Shown: positions 11,680-45,564, counted from the stretch's first letter. The stretch is DNA of 64,000 bases from Micropterix aruncella (GCA_944548615.1 OX155960.1:28211798-28275797), one strand, 5' to 3'. Notes: generated by a model not told the origin, from the letters alone. Made by a program: numbers and translations.

Positions 11680-12770
11680 CATTAAACTATAACAGGAAGA
11701 AAAAAAACTAGGTAACTAAAAATAATATAATCACGTTCGCTGTCTTGCACGGATATCAGGTAAAATAGCAAGTTTAAATATTCATAAACATTTTCGTTAC
11801 GCTCCGTTTAACCCGCTCAGGAAATGTTTATATTTACCCGAGAACGAATATTTCCCGAGCGTTTCGCAACATGTTAGATAAGAAGAAACTTAGAGTGTAT
11901 ACATGTATAGAATAGTTAATTTGACAGGTGAATCGGCAGTGCCGGGTACGGAAGTTGGTCTAATGTCAGTTCCTCACGTGAGAGCCCGACGCGACGGCAG
12001 CAGATGTTGATTCCAACGTAGTTAACCTATTTAGCTTCGAAATTGGGACGACGAGCTGTGCTGCAGTCTATTTTTTGCAGGATATCGCCCGGCGGAAGTT
12101 AGCACATAATTAAATGGCGGTGACCAAAATGTCATGGGCGCGCGCAACTTCTTCATTGGTAACGATGCTCTGTGACGCCAGGATATTCGCAGCATTCTAG
12201 GTTATACAATGACGTATCAAAGGGGGGCACAGGGTACGCGTCCCCACCACACCCGAAATTTTTTGAGTAAAAATTGACGTGGAAAAAATGACAATCAGGA
12301 AGAATCCGCGACTAATGTACCTAGTATCAGGCACGTATCCGGAGGGGGATAGTTAGGATTTAACCCATGGAAATCCGGCGTATTTTCGTTACATTGTTCT
12401 GGCAATTTCAAGTTTGGTGGGTGCCGTCCGCGTTGTTTTAATTAAATCCAACCCCCCCCCCCCCTCCCCTTCCAGCCCTCCGAAAATGAAGTCTGGATAC
12501 ATGCCTGAGGATATACATAGCTAAGCAACCTTTGTTCCTAAAATATTAATCCTCAAAACAGAAAAAAACATCTGATATTAGCATACATTGATTTTGAAAG
12601 AGGCTACTCAAAACAGACAAACATCGAAACAATGATTTTGAAACAGGCAAGCAGCTGAACCAACAGTAAAAATAGTTACGACGACAATAAAAACCTTCGA
12701 AGAGGATGATACCTCTGCTTCAACTTCTGTAACAGCGAAATGCAGGTGGTGATGATAGCATTGCAAACCA
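11680..12770. other. Intergenic DNA without recognisable genes
   Basis: No family-like frame. Contains a C homopolymer near 12450 and mixed-composition DNA around 11900-12200. No repeat boundaries identified. Confidence 0.4.
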
Positions 12771-12771
12771 A

Positions 12772-13275
12772 ATAAATAGTATTTTTGGCCATCTATAATA
12801 ACATTCCTAATGAATGTTTTTTATATAAAGGGCTGATTAATTATAACAAGCCAATAATTTAACCAATGATAACTAATAACATTCAAATATTATGTAGTTA
12901 TATCTGTCGCATTTTTAAATAGGCTGATTACATCGAAGATATAATACGGAGAAATTAGAATGCCAAATATTCATATATTTTAACATTAAAGCACGTAATT
13001 ATTACGTATTGAAACTTGTATACAAAATTAAAAGTTGACATGTAAATTAAATTAAAATGTTAAGAGATATGATTTAAAATTCCGTTCATTATTATATTAT
13101 TATTTTATTTTGAGATAGGATACCGTAACAGCATGTTTAAAACGCTATCTATTGGGTTACTGAACATAAGAGAAGATTAATCAATGTTTGGAACTATGAC
13201 TGCCATCTAGACGTTGCGTTTCATAGTAAAATCTTAGATGCCAAAAAGTAGTACGGCATTGAGCAGGCTAATACC
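12772..13275 (+). repeat. Dispersed repeat, second copy
   Basis: Colinear with two blocks in the first 2 kb of the window, here without the roughly 880-bp interruption. Shared landmarks include CTATAATAACATT, CCAATAATTTAACCAA, AATAGGCTGATTACATC, GTAATTATTACGTATTGAAAC and GAGATAGGATACCGTA. Class unknown. Confidence 0.65.
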
Positions 13276-13295
13276 CTATATGGAATTATTGCCGA

Positions 13296-13702
13296 ATAGG
13301 AACCTTTCTCCGAAATTGAAACAATAAAGAAATACTACTAGATTTGATCATTGTAATGCTAAATTTGAAAGAAAAAAGCTTCGAAGGGAAGACAAAATTT
13401 ACATACAAAATTAAAAAAAAGTTTTTTGAAACTCGGTTTTTAGGATTGTTTTAAAAAAAGTAATCTAACCTACCGCTAAATAGGTGTTTATGTATTATTT
13501 AAAAAAACTAACATAACCCACTGAAATGTATGGGTTTGACGCTTTTTTGAGTGCCTATATCTCGCTTATTTATTGAGACCGAAGAAAGATTATTGCAGAC
13601 TCGGAATCAGCGTGGTGAATATAGTCGGGTGATGTTAAATCAAGAAATAAAATCAAATAGTCTGGTAACGTTAAAAATCAACAATCTAGAAGAGGTTCCT
13701 AT
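13296..13702 (-). mobile_element. MITE with GGAACC ends and TA target duplication, copy 1
   Basis: Bounded by ATAGGAACCT at 13296 and AGGTTCCTAT ending at 13702. The ends can be read as a TA duplication around GGAACC...GGTTCC. The interior (CACCCGACTATATTCACC, ATAGGCACTCAAAAAAGCG on the reverse strand) matches 17641-18010 in the opposite orientation, and the arrays at 55.4-56.9 kb. No coding capacity. Confidence 0.75.
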
Positions 13703-13704
13703 AC

Positions 13705-14590
13705 TGAAATAATACCCCCTATATTATCAATGCTATTACATAGAATGAGAAAGATGGCGAGGGATAAGAAAAGTCATCTAAATGGCACAAATGCTTTATT
13801 TTTATTGTAGAAGAAAGCAAGATTAATACAAAAACAAGAAATACATGGAAAAACAAAGTAATACCAAATCCCGCATTGTAAATTCGTAATCTTAACCGAT
13901 CCAATAACATGATTTGATTATACTCGTATGATATTTAAAGCTAAGCAAAGTAGTTATCAAATTGATAGAAACACGATTTTATCGTACGTAAATTTACAAC
14001 GAGAACATGGATTATCCCTACTATCGAGGTTTGTAAAAACACTGATCTGCTTCATAAGATAGTTGGTAGACGATAAAGTGATAGAAATTGTATATCTATT
14101 TGTATATCCACCTTAGCCACTTTGTAATCTATTCCCACGCAGTGTTTCACGTCTTTATAATGGTGATCACTATAAGAAGAGCATTGGATTTGTTAGAAGT
14201 CTTTACAGCACAATTGTCATATATACTTAGTTCAAAACAGTTTCTAGTTTCTAGATCATATTTTAATAACCTTAGTTTATTTATCGATGAAGGAGGATGA
14301 TACGTTCTGTTACTAGCGATCAGTCGACTTGTGTTATAGCATTGATTATATAGTAAAATTAATGGTTATAGGTACCTTAAAGAGCCAGCCACGAGAATGA
14401 AACTTGATGAAACTCACGACAGCATGTTTTCGACATTCGAAAACTTGTGTGTAGGGGAGTTAGTGCACCCATACTATAATGTATAGCGGCGGCTTATTCA
14501 ATGAAGGCGACGTATTCAGAATATAAATTGCATAAATACGGATATAGTAGCGGCCGCGAATCGTCACAACTGATAAACCGCCAATCGGCG
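13705..14590. other. Intergenic DNA without recognisable genes
   Basis: AT-rich; short frames with no similarity that I recognise. Confidence 0.4.
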
Positions 14591-14942
14591 GGAACGGCTT
14601 TTCTTGAAAAATTTAGCATGCTAACTTTGATTATGGCTAAATGAAATGGACCAGACGAATCTGGCATGCTAAATTTTTGGAGAATCACCCCCCCCTCAGG
14701 CAAATTTTAGACTGCTAATTTCGCCCAGGGGGCAATTCTTGAAAAATCAAGCATGCCAAATTTGTCTACGGTCCATTTGATTTACATGGGCCATAGACAA
14801 ATTTAGCATGCCATATTTTTCAAGAATAGGCCCCGGGGGGCGATTCTTGAAAAATTTAGCATGCGAAATTTGTCTATGGTACATTTGATTTACATGGAAA
14901 ATAGACAACGTAGCATGCTATTTTTTTCAAGAATAGGTGCCC
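14591..14942. repeat. Tandem array of three imperfect palindromes, about 107 bp each
   Basis: Units at about 14596-14691, 14728-14834 and 14835-14942. Each starts near TTCTTGAAAAAT followed by GCATGC and AAATTTGTCTA, passes a centre around CATTTGATTTACATGG, and returns through TAGACAAATTTAGCATGC and TTTTTCAAGAATAGG. Units two and three are directly abutting and bounded by runs of G and C. Every unit could fold into a long hairpin. No coding capacity. Confidence 0.8.
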
Positions 14943-14944
14943 AG

Positions 14945-15720
14945 GAATTCTCCAAGCATTCATACAAAGGCAATTCAAGTCGTAATTTCAGAATTTCTAA
15001 ACCAATAAACGAGAGACCTCAATAGATAACAATAGCAACACCCACATGATTCATATTTTACTTGACGTAAAAAAATGTTATCTTACAATAAAACACGATA
15101 ACGGCAAAACCTGTCGATTATCAGATACAGTAAACATTGTCGCTTTACAATTTAGTATGGATTAGGGAAAAATTAAAAATACTCACAATCTCATTGTAAT
15201 CCAATCGCTTCAGTGATTCTGCAACCCCAATCCAACGAGAGGAACGCCCGAACAAACCATCGTTCAATAAAATTAATGAATTCAAACTGCAGTAAACAAA
15301 TATGACACTGAACCAATATCGCTGAATGTCACATCTCTAAGCTTTATTTTTCGTGTCAAAAAATAAAAACGTCCGATTTAAAACGTCTTTTTTTTGCGAA
15401 AGGCGTCAAAATGCACGAGATAACCAAACGTCACTTTTATTTTCTCAAAATATTTTAAAAAGCGCGCGGCGGAAACAGCGCCCACGCGGATCGACAGCGA
15501 ACGACTGGACTGACCTGAAAGACGTTACAAAACTGTCACAATGGGATTACTTTAAATTTTAAATTAATTGCTATCTATCGGGTGTGCCGCGAAACATAAC
15601 ATAAAAGGCTTTTCTGATAGAAGTAGTTTATCAGGAGAGCAATAGATAGCGCTTTAATTGGACGAACATTGCTGTCTAGCGGTCGAACGCTGAAACTACA
15701 TTGACATTTAATAAAATAGC
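14945..15720. other. Intergenic DNA upstream of cueball
   Basis: No gene recognised. Composition becomes more GC-rich toward the inferred promoter region. Confidence 0.4.
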
Positions 15721-15975
15721 TGGATTACGCGCTGCGCTCTTTGGAATCGCCCCTCCGTAAGGCGTGCGTCCCGTTTTTATTTACGCAAATAGAAAGAGAC
15801 GCACAGGCGTGCGGTTTTCGTATTTCAGCGCATGCGCTCCTTTTCATGCCGATTTCCGTCTGTCTTCTGTCATACACGCGTGACGTTTGCTCGGGTCGCC
15901 GCCGCGCGGGCTCTCTGCTCTTTTCGTTATATTTTATTTATTTTTTATTATTTTAATGTGATTAAAAGCACCGCC
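15720..15975 (+). promoter_or_regulatory. Inferred cueball promoter and 5' UTR with a palindromic GCGCATGCGC site
   Basis: The 250 bp before the inferred start codon is GC-richer than its surroundings and contains GCGCATGCGC at 15828-15837, the perfect palindrome bound by NRF-1/Ewg-type factors in animals. The start codon context is CACCGCCATGC, a reasonable Kozak match. The transcription start cannot be fixed from sequence alone, and frames of 71 and 94 codons overlapping here are probably untranslated leader. Confidence 0.45.
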
Positions 15976-37634
<21,659 letters not shown>

Positions 37635-38202
37635 CATATTGTGTAGCCCTTAAAAAGACCTGCGAATAATGGATTATGTTAATCTACCGTGGGTAAATCT
37701 TAAATCTTAACCATGACTGAAGAACTTAGACTTTTAATTGTGCAAGACATTCACGGAATCATAATTTATTTAGATAAATATTGGAATGGGTTCAGTCGCG
37801 ATTTAAACCGGTACAAACGATAGTTGCAAGCAGCCTGCGAGAGTTCAAAGATTCTGTTTCTGAGCTTTTATCAACATTATTTGTACTTAAACTTCCGAAA
37901 CAACGCGGCTAATTATATTCCGACTTTTAGTCAGCTGACACCCAAAAATGTCATTGTTTTTAAATGAATGTGTTCCTTTAATCATAATGTTTATGTTTTT
38001 ACATTAATAGAAATGGTTCCTGCTGCAGTTACTATAACAGTTTTTTTGTAGATGTATTTAAGTTAAGTAATGTAATTATTAAAAAGTGGATTAATAATAT
38101 CCACATCAGAAATGTGATATTATTGAGTCTTTGTATGTAGATTAATTATTTAATTAGTTTAAGGGATTCTTAATGATTTTTGTAAAGCCAGCTTTTTTTA
38201 AA

Positions 38203-38208
38203 AATAAA
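38203..38208 (+). promoter_or_regulatory. Candidate cueball poly(A) signal
   Basis: AATAAA about 570 bp after the stop codon. It is the first good hexamer seen in that stretch by eye, but its use is inferred. Confidence 0.4.
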
Positions 38209-38209
38209 T

Positions 38210-38985
38210 TTTGTTGAACAATATCTTTTATTATTTTGAAAACCTCGTCCTACAGCGCTGAAAGTATGTTTATAGCAGTTTTACAAGTATGAATATCGCT
38301 AAAAATAACAGAAAAAGTAATAAAAATGTAGAGGAATGATATCGGAGTGATGTGATGATCAGTAAAGCTGCCATTGCCGGTTTAATATATGGACTAGGTT
38401 CTAGAGAAGACTCGAAATTTTCCGAGGAAAATAATATGGTTACCGCTGCTTATCAGTTTATTTTTGAAAATATACAGCCATATTTACATTTATTACAGGC
38501 GTCAATGCTAGCGCTGAGAACAGACTCAGACAGTTTACGTAGTCAGTCAGTCGTTATTTTTTCATAGTGTAAACACATTATTAGAGTCAGTAGGGAAAAA
38601 TGAGTTCTCAAAAATGGCAGAAAACTAGTGAATTATTTGTTAATTTTTCTATCTGCTATTAGAAGAGTTGACAAGAATCTAAGAAGAAGAGGTATCTAAA
38701 AGAAACATTCTTTTAACTAATTAAATTTTTTGACTCGATGCGACTTTATTCTACAAAGCAGTGCCAGCGAATGACCAACTACTGTTTTCGGCGTCCAGAC
38801 GAAGTCAGTACCGTTGACGCGGGTGTTGGGAGGAGCGTACTAACTTCAAAATATATGGCGGGAATATTGAAACCAGCACTTACGCGACAGCGCTGTAGTG
38901 ACTTAAATCAATTTACACAATGGCGGTATTGTGTCAGCATTGACTTGTCTTGAATTTGAAGTCAGTAACTGAATCAAAGTAAATT
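38210..38985. other. Intergenic DNA, no gene seen
   Basis: Short frames only; no recognisable families before the LINE tail that follows. Confidence 0.4.
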
Positions 38986-38989
38986 AGAC

Positions 38990-39775
38990 TTAATAGTGCT
39001 GTGTAGTGTGTAGTGCTTCAATATCGGGAAAAGCAACCCCAACAAACAATATTTTCTGGCAAATGCCCAATTAGAAGCAGTCAAGCAACAAAAAGATCTT
39101 GGAATAACAATTACTGATGATCTCAAATTGGAGAAACACATAATTGGAATTGCTAAAAGAGCCAACTCTACGCTCTATCTAATAAGGAAGGCTTTCCAAC
39201 ATCTGTCAATAGAGGTTTTTATCAAGATCTACAAGGCATATATGTGAGACCTATTCTTGAGTATGGCTATCATCTCTGGAACCCCTACTTATGCAAAGAT
39301 GTAGATATCCTGGAAAAGGTTCAGCGAAGGGCAACCAAAATGCCAGTGGGCCTGAAGAATAGGAATTATGAAAATCGCTTGGAATTGCTTGGAATTAGTA
39401 CTCTCAAACAAAGAAGACAAAGAGGGAACCTGATTGAGACATATAAAATTCTAACAGATTATCAAGATGTACCTGGAGTGAAGAATATTTACAAATTCAA
39501 CGTCAACACAAATCTTCGAGGTCACAACAAAAAACTTAACCGTGCAAAATTTAAATCTAATCCTCTTAAGAACGTCCTGCAAAATAGACACTAACACTTA
39601 AAGTGATTAGTGCAAGCTCTGTCAATCAATTTAAAAACAGACTCGATTTGTACCTAAAAACTTGTTAATATTGTCTATATTATATTGTTAATAATGTTTA
39701 GATTTACAAGATCTGATCTGGACGTATGAGCAAAGCTGCCTGTCCAGAATAAATAATAATAATAATAATAATAAT
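38990..39775 (+). pseudogene. 5'-truncated LINE tail (C-terminal RT region) with (ATA)n 3' end
   Basis: Translation from about 39020 gives QQKDLGITITDDLKLEKHI, then RANSTLYLIRKAF and VFIKIYKAY; after a stop it continues from 39244 as RPILEYGYHLWNPYLCKDVD, ILEKVQRRATK, ENRLELLGISTLKQRRQRGN and, after another stop, SVNQFKNRLDLYL. This is the standard C-terminus of L2/CR1-type ORF2 proteins. The 3' end is a run of AATAATAATAAT at about 39745-39775. Palm and endonuclease missing; dead copy. Confidence 0.82.
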
Positions 39776-39779
39776 GTAT

Positions 39780-40424
39780 GTCTGTAAAAATAGAAACAAG
39801 CTCTCAGTTCTCAAGTTCCGATTAAAAAAGGCAATGACAATATATACAATTCTATAAAAGAATGCCTCAGGAAATTTTAGAATTACAGGTAAAATAATTT
39901 AAGCTTCTTATGAAAGACCCAAAAAAATACTAAGTTTAACGACTACTGAAATGATATAGATGCCTGGTGTTAATACAAATTATTTTTCATATTCACCACA
40001 CTACGGGTTTTTTTTATCCATATCTATTATCTGTTCTTTTTCTTGCTATATTCTTTTTGTTTCATGTATTTAACGGGTTTGAAAAAATTGTTTGAATGTT
40101 AACAATAATAGTATCTACCATAACAGTGGCCCATTTGGTTTTATTTGACGGTTCTTTCCAGAGGACCTCATAGATTTTTCAAGGTTTTTTATCTAAACTC
40201 AGCCACGCTTCGCCGTGGTTCAGTCTGAAATGAATAGGGAACGCTCCGATGTCGAAGTGCACCAAAGATTTCACTGGTGCGGGAAGACTTGTCGCGCATA
40301 TTCAAACGCAATACGCATATTCGAATGCAACGCTGTGTAAAAATTTCAAGTCAGTCGACCAACTACTGTTTGAGATTTGCGAGCAAAAACATACGCAGGA
40401 TGAATTTTTATATATAGTTGCCTG
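39780..40424. other. Left flank of the RLE-retrotransposon array
   Basis: AT-rich, with a short CAGTCTGAAATGAATAGG phrase near 40222 that recurs near 57122. The frame at 40249-40434 has no recognisable family and runs into the retroelement, so I do not call it a gene. Confidence 0.4.
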
Positions 40425-41920
40425 GCGAAAATAGATGCCTTGCTAATTTCTGGCCCTCGTAAGGCCTGGATCTATCTAACGTCAAATTTGTCATGGCCCT
40501 TTCTTATTTACGATTTTACCAAAACCCAACTGTCCCGTCTAGATGCGCTGGTGACAGCTAGTTTAAAATCCTGGCTGTCCTTAGCCAAACCAGCTGACCC
40601 CTCGACTCTCTTCAGGTCCAAACAAAATTTTGGGCTAGCGCTTAAACTGCCCTCTCTGCTCTACGCCAACTCCAGAATAACCAAAAATTCGATTCTGTGC
40701 AATTCCAAAGATCCGGCAATATCGAAGCACGTAATAAGTGGCCGTAGTGATTCAAATGATCTACAAGCCCGCGTAGACTTCCACAAAAAGTTCCTTACTG
40801 GAATCAGCCAGAATGGCACTGGTCTGGGGTATGGCAGTACAACCACGAGCGACGTGGACTTGAAGAAGTCTCTTTTGCGGGGAGATTACGACAGCAAGAG
40901 TATGGCTCATGCTATTGGCCTTCAATGCCAGAATGATTGGACAACAATTGGGGACTTTTGCATTCCGCCTCCAATGCACTGGAAGGTAATGCTCTATGAC
41001 TGGACGCCAGAGATGCTGAAATTTTATTTGAATGCCTTTCAGCATACACTTCCAGACCCCAGTAACCTCGCTCGTTGGAGCTTTGCCGAGGATAGTTCTT
41101 GTCCCCTCTGTAGCAATACCCCTTGCACAGCTAGACACATTCTAGCTGGCTGCAAGGTGGCCTTAGATCAAGGACGGTACACTTACCGCCATGACAAAGT
41201 TCTCGCTGTTATTCGCGAGGTAATTAGTCTCTCAGTGGCTCGTGCCAACAAGGGTTTGACAGTATCCTCCAAACCCCCAATACAGTTTGTGCGGGATGGC
41301 TCTAAAGGTAAAAAACATTTAACTACAAAACCTTTCTCAATAATCGAGAAAGCTACAGATTGGATTCTGGAGGTTGATTCGGTCTCTAAGCAGTATAAAT
41401 TCCCTGAAAGTCTCGGATGCACAGCCCTCCGTCCAGATATAACTCTTTACTCTCTATCTCGGAAGGTGGCTCTTATTGTAGAATTAACTGTTCCATGGGA
41501 ATCAAATATCCCAAAAGACCACGAGTGCAAATTAAATAAATACCATGATCTTGCAAATGCCGTAACCCAGAACGGCTTCACTGTTCACCTTCACGCGGTG
41601 GAAGTTGGCGCTCGTGGCCTGCCAGCTAAATCTCTATTTCACCTCTTTAAAGATCTTGGCCTTTCCAGAAAAATAATCAACTCTTTCTTAGAAAAATTAT
41701 CTAAAACTGCGATTTGCGCATCTCAAATTCTATGGCTTCGAAGGGGGAGTGAATGGGTGGCAAGGTGAACGCTCACATGTGGCAAGACAGCTGTCCTAAA
41801 CCTACCACAGCCGGTTCGTAAGTCCGGAATCCACTGCTCACCCCCCAGAAGTGTAAAAAATAGTATTATGATGGGCCCGACTCCGGTCGGTGAATTCCAT
41901 GGCAGCTCCGTTTGTATTTA
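40425..41920 (+). mobile_element. RLE retrotransposon copy A (5'-truncated)
   Basis: Begins inside the RT thumb region (TTGCCTGGCGAAAATAGATG, matching 49027 in copy D) and runs to the shared 3' end CAGCTCCGTTTGTATTTA. A 9-bp deletion (GACAATTAT) relative to copy D lies near 40473. Head-to-tail with copy B; (TA)-rich DNA of about 42 bp separates them. Confidence 0.9.
40440..41768 (+). pseudogene. C-terminal half of the RLE retrotransposon protein (copy A)
   Basis: 442-codon open frame covering the post-RT linker, the CCHC knuckle (CPLCSNTPCTARHILAGC), and the restriction-like endonuclease (RPDITLYSLSRKVALIVELT, then VPWESN). It lacks the zinc finger and all reverse transcriptase motifs, so it cannot support transposition. 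The frame remains open apart from the short deletion, suggesting a young insertion. Confidence 0.85.
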
Positions 41921-42136
41921 TATATATATATATAATTGTATATAATTTTATATATATAATTTCCCTGATCATCAGGATGACGACAACGAAAGAGTTGTGA
42001 CAGCCGGAGAGACGGTGGACGGCGTGAAAGAACGCATCGGATCGATGGCCTTGCAAGCCAGATCCAATTATATAAAGCAAAAAAGGAAAAAAAGAAAATA
42101 TGCCCCCAAGCGGCCTATCAGGGGGGGAGAATTCCC

Positions 42137-45100
42137 GCTACCCCAGTTGAAACCCCAAACAACGACACTGCTAAAACGACACCGGACCTTGCTTGCCCTA
42201 TCTGCGCAAAACAATATAAGCGATTAGCATGGTTAAACACATTGCTGGGCACAATGATAGCGACGCTGCACGTCAGTGTCTTAAACCGTCGCAAGGAGTC
42301 ACGGACAGAGTTGAACCTCACATGTCCCTAGACTCCACATCTGCCCGCAGTTTGTCACCCGACCGGTCTCCACTACCCGCGCAAATCGTATCCTTCCCTC
42401 CTCTAAAATTCCCTTCACTTGCGAAAGAGGACTGGGAATTTCATAATAATAATTTAACTTCTATTCTTGACCACTCTGTGAACCGTAATGCCCCTGCCAG
42501 CGTCCAGCTGTCATCCTTCCAGGTGGCGGTCCATAAATACTTCTCGGGTGTTTACCCAAAATCTACCCATGTCGACCCGGTTCACAGAGAAAACGCATTT
42601 AAGGCAAAGCTCCGTAGGCAAAAGCAGCTACTTCGTCGCCAGTTACGTGAAGCCAAGAAAGCCGGGGATAAAGCCCTATGCCACAACTTCTCGCGCGCGT
42701 ACCGCTCTATACTAAAACTCATACAGAGCGTAGCAACGCAAAACGACAAGCGCAAGGCAGCATTTCTCAAATCCAAAGAGGAAGCCCGGTTCGACAAAAA
42801 CCGTTTTAACTACAGCAAAAAGGTTTTGTCTGCCGCCAAGGGAAAAATCCAAATCCCGGAAGAAATGGCCACGGAATACTTTTCGACCACGTATGAGGAC
42901 CCAATGCGGCTCCATAATTACAGTCCTCCGCCGGGCATTACACCTCCGCACCTGCCTACGGTAGCTTTTGCTTCTCAACCTCCATCTCTAGATGAGATTC
43001 TTAATCAAGTAAAGAGGAAGCCGTCGGGCTTTACTCCGGGTCCCGATGGTATTCCCTATTTAGTATACAAAAAATGTCCCTGCCTTCTGCAATATTTAGG
43101 ATCCATCTTCCGAAATATATGGAATAGCGGTGTAGTCCCACAGAATTTTGGCCGAGCGACAGTCATCTTAATTCCGAAGGTCCCAGTTTGCACCGGACCA
43201 AAGGACGCTCGGCCCATTGCTCTGACAGACACTGTGGCCAAAATCTTTTTTAGCATAGTCCACACGAGGATGAGCGAATTCATGCACCGGAATACCTTGG
43301 AGTACCTCGGAGTACCTTGGAGTATCAGTTCAAAAAGGCTTCATGCGTGGCGTCTCGGGCTGCCTCGAGCACAATTCTCTCCTGGCTGCTGCCATCAAGG
43401 ATGCGAGACAGCACAAACGCCAAATCAATGTATGCTAGCTCGACCTAGAAAATGTCTTTGTGTCAGTCCGACACAGTCTCCTCCACTTTGCACTCCGCTG
43501 GTACAACTTCCCACCAGTCGTGCGTGACATTGTAGCCTCCTACTACAACTGTCTGACGTTCCATGTTAAAACGCAAGAATGGACTACCCGCTCTATACCA
43601 TATTCAATTGGACTATTTCAGGGCTGTTGCCTCTCCCCGACGATTTTTAATATAGTTTTTAATATACTGCTGGAAAGTCTGACCCAGTTTGACAGGAAGT
43701 GGGGCTACCGTTTTAAAACAGACGGCCAATACACCTCGTCGTGCCTCGCTTTTGCCGACGACCTAACTTTCATCATCAGAAGCCCTAAGCAGCTTTCCCT
43801 GCTATTACAGAAAGTGGAGCTTTTCTGCGACTGGTCAGGCTGTCTAAAAGTGAAGCCCTCCAAATGTTTTTGCCTTGGACTCGCCCGCATAGACACAAAA
43901 TTTACATCCTATGACCCCAAATTGGTCTATAATGGCTCTAATATCTCCCTTATAGACCCAAACAATCATTTCAAATACCTCGGCAGAAAAATCACCCATC
44001 AGGGAAAAGACGTCTCGGGCGATCATGTTATAGAGCATTTCAAAAGTTGCCTGGCAAAAATGGATGCTTTGCTAATTTCTGGCCCTCGTAAGGCCTGGAT
44101 CTATGACAATTATCTAACGTCACATTTGTCATGGCCCTTTCTTATTTACGATTTTACCAAAACCCAACTGTCCCGTCTAGATGCGCTGGTGACAGCTAGT
44201 TTAAAATCCTGGCTGTCCTTAGCCAAACCAGCTGACCCCTCGACTCTCTTCAGGTTCAAACAAAATTTTGGGCTAGCGCTAAAACTGCCCTCTCTGCTCT
44301 ACGCCAACTCCAGAATAACAAAAATTCGATTCTGTGCAATTTCAAAGATCCGGCAATATCGAAGCACGTAATAAGTGGCCGTAGTGATTCAAATGATCTA
44401 CAAGCCCGCATAGACTTCCACAGAATGGCACTGGTCTGGGGTACGGCAGTACAACCACGAGCGACGTGGACTTGAAGAAGTCTCTTTTGCGGGGAGATGG
44501 CTCATGCTATTGGCCTTCAATGCCAGAATGTTTGGACAACAATTGGGGACTTTTGCATTCCGCCTTCAATGAACTGGAAGGTAATGCTCTATGACTGGAC
44601 GCCAGAGATGCTGAAATTTTATTTGAATGCCTTTCAGCATACACTTCCAGACCCCAGTGACCTCGCTCGTTGGAGCTTTGCCGAGGATAGTTCTTGTCCC
44701 CTCTGTAGCAATACCCCTTGCACAGCTAGACACATTCTAGCTGGCTGCAAGGTGGCCTTAGATCAAGGACGGTACACTTACCGCCATGACAAAGTTCTCG
44801 CTGTTATTCGCGAGGTAATTAGTCTCTCAGTGGATCGTGCCAACAAGGGTTTGACAGTATCATTGATTTTATATTACACTATAAAATCAATGACAGTATC
44901 CTCCAAACCCCCAATACAGTTTGTACGGGATGGCTCTAAAGGCAAAAAACATTTAACTACAAAACCTTTCTCAATAATTGAGAAAGCTACAGATTGGATT
45001 CTGGAGGTTGATTCGGTCTCTAAGCAGTATAAATTTCCTGAAAGTCTCGGATGCACAGCCCTCCGTCCAGATATAACTCTTTATCCTCTATCTCGGAAGG

Positions 45101-45411
45101 TGGCCCTTATTGTAGAATTAACTGTTCCATGGGAATCAAATATCCCAAAAGACCACGAGTACAAATTAAATAAATACCATGATCTTGCAAATGCCGTAAC
45201 CCGGAACGGCTTCACTGTTCACCTTCACGCGGTGGAAGTTGGCGCTCGTGGCCTGCCAGCTAAATCTCTATTTCACCTCTTTAAATATCTTGGCCTTTCC
45301 AGAAAAATAATCAACTCTTTCTTAAAAAAATTATCTAAAACTGCGATTTGCGCATCTCAAATTCTATGGCTTCGAAGGGAGAGTGAATGGGTGGCAAGGT
45401 GTACGCTCACA
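42137..45411 (+). pseudogene. Disrupted RLE retrotransposon polyprotein (copy B)
   Basis: Versus copy D: a 4-bp loss inside the C2H2 finger (TGGTTAAACACA at 42232); a 10-bp tandem expansion near 43295-43325 (TACCTTGGAG units) that shifts frame in the RT; a 1-bp loss near 44318; deletions of about 25 bp (44422) and 17 bp (44498). A 39-bp in-frame insertion at 44862 is described separately. Surviving frames are 42229-43527 (N-terminal and early RT), 43460-44371 (RT palm with FADD) and 44497-45561 (CCHC and endonuclease). Not functional. Confidence 0.88.
44853..44900. repeat. 30-bp perfect palindromic insertion with 9-bp duplication
   Basis: GACAGTATC (44853-44861), ATTGATTTTATA TTACAC TATAAAATCAAT (44862-44891), GACAGTATC (44892-44900). 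Copies A, C and D have GACAGTATC once and no insert. The insertion keeps the reading frame (13 codons). Confidence 0.92.
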
Positions 45412-45564
45412 TGTGGCAAGACAGCTGTCCTAAACCTACCACAGCCGGTTCGTAAGTCCGGAATCCACTGCTCACCCCCCAGAAGTGTAAAAAAAATAGT
45501 ATTATTATGGGCCCGACTCCGGTTGGTAAATTCCATGGCAGCTCCGTTTGTATTTATTTAATTT

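Larger units (their letters stand above)
41963..45556 (+). mobile_element. RLE retrotransposon copy B (full length, inactivated)
   Basis: Begins CCCTGATCATCAGGATGAC, as does copy D, and ends CAGCTCCGTTTGTATTTATT. Colinear with copy D over 3.6 kb. Its frame is broken in at least five places (see the coding entry). It is followed, almost without a spacer, by truncated copy C. Confidence 0.92.
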
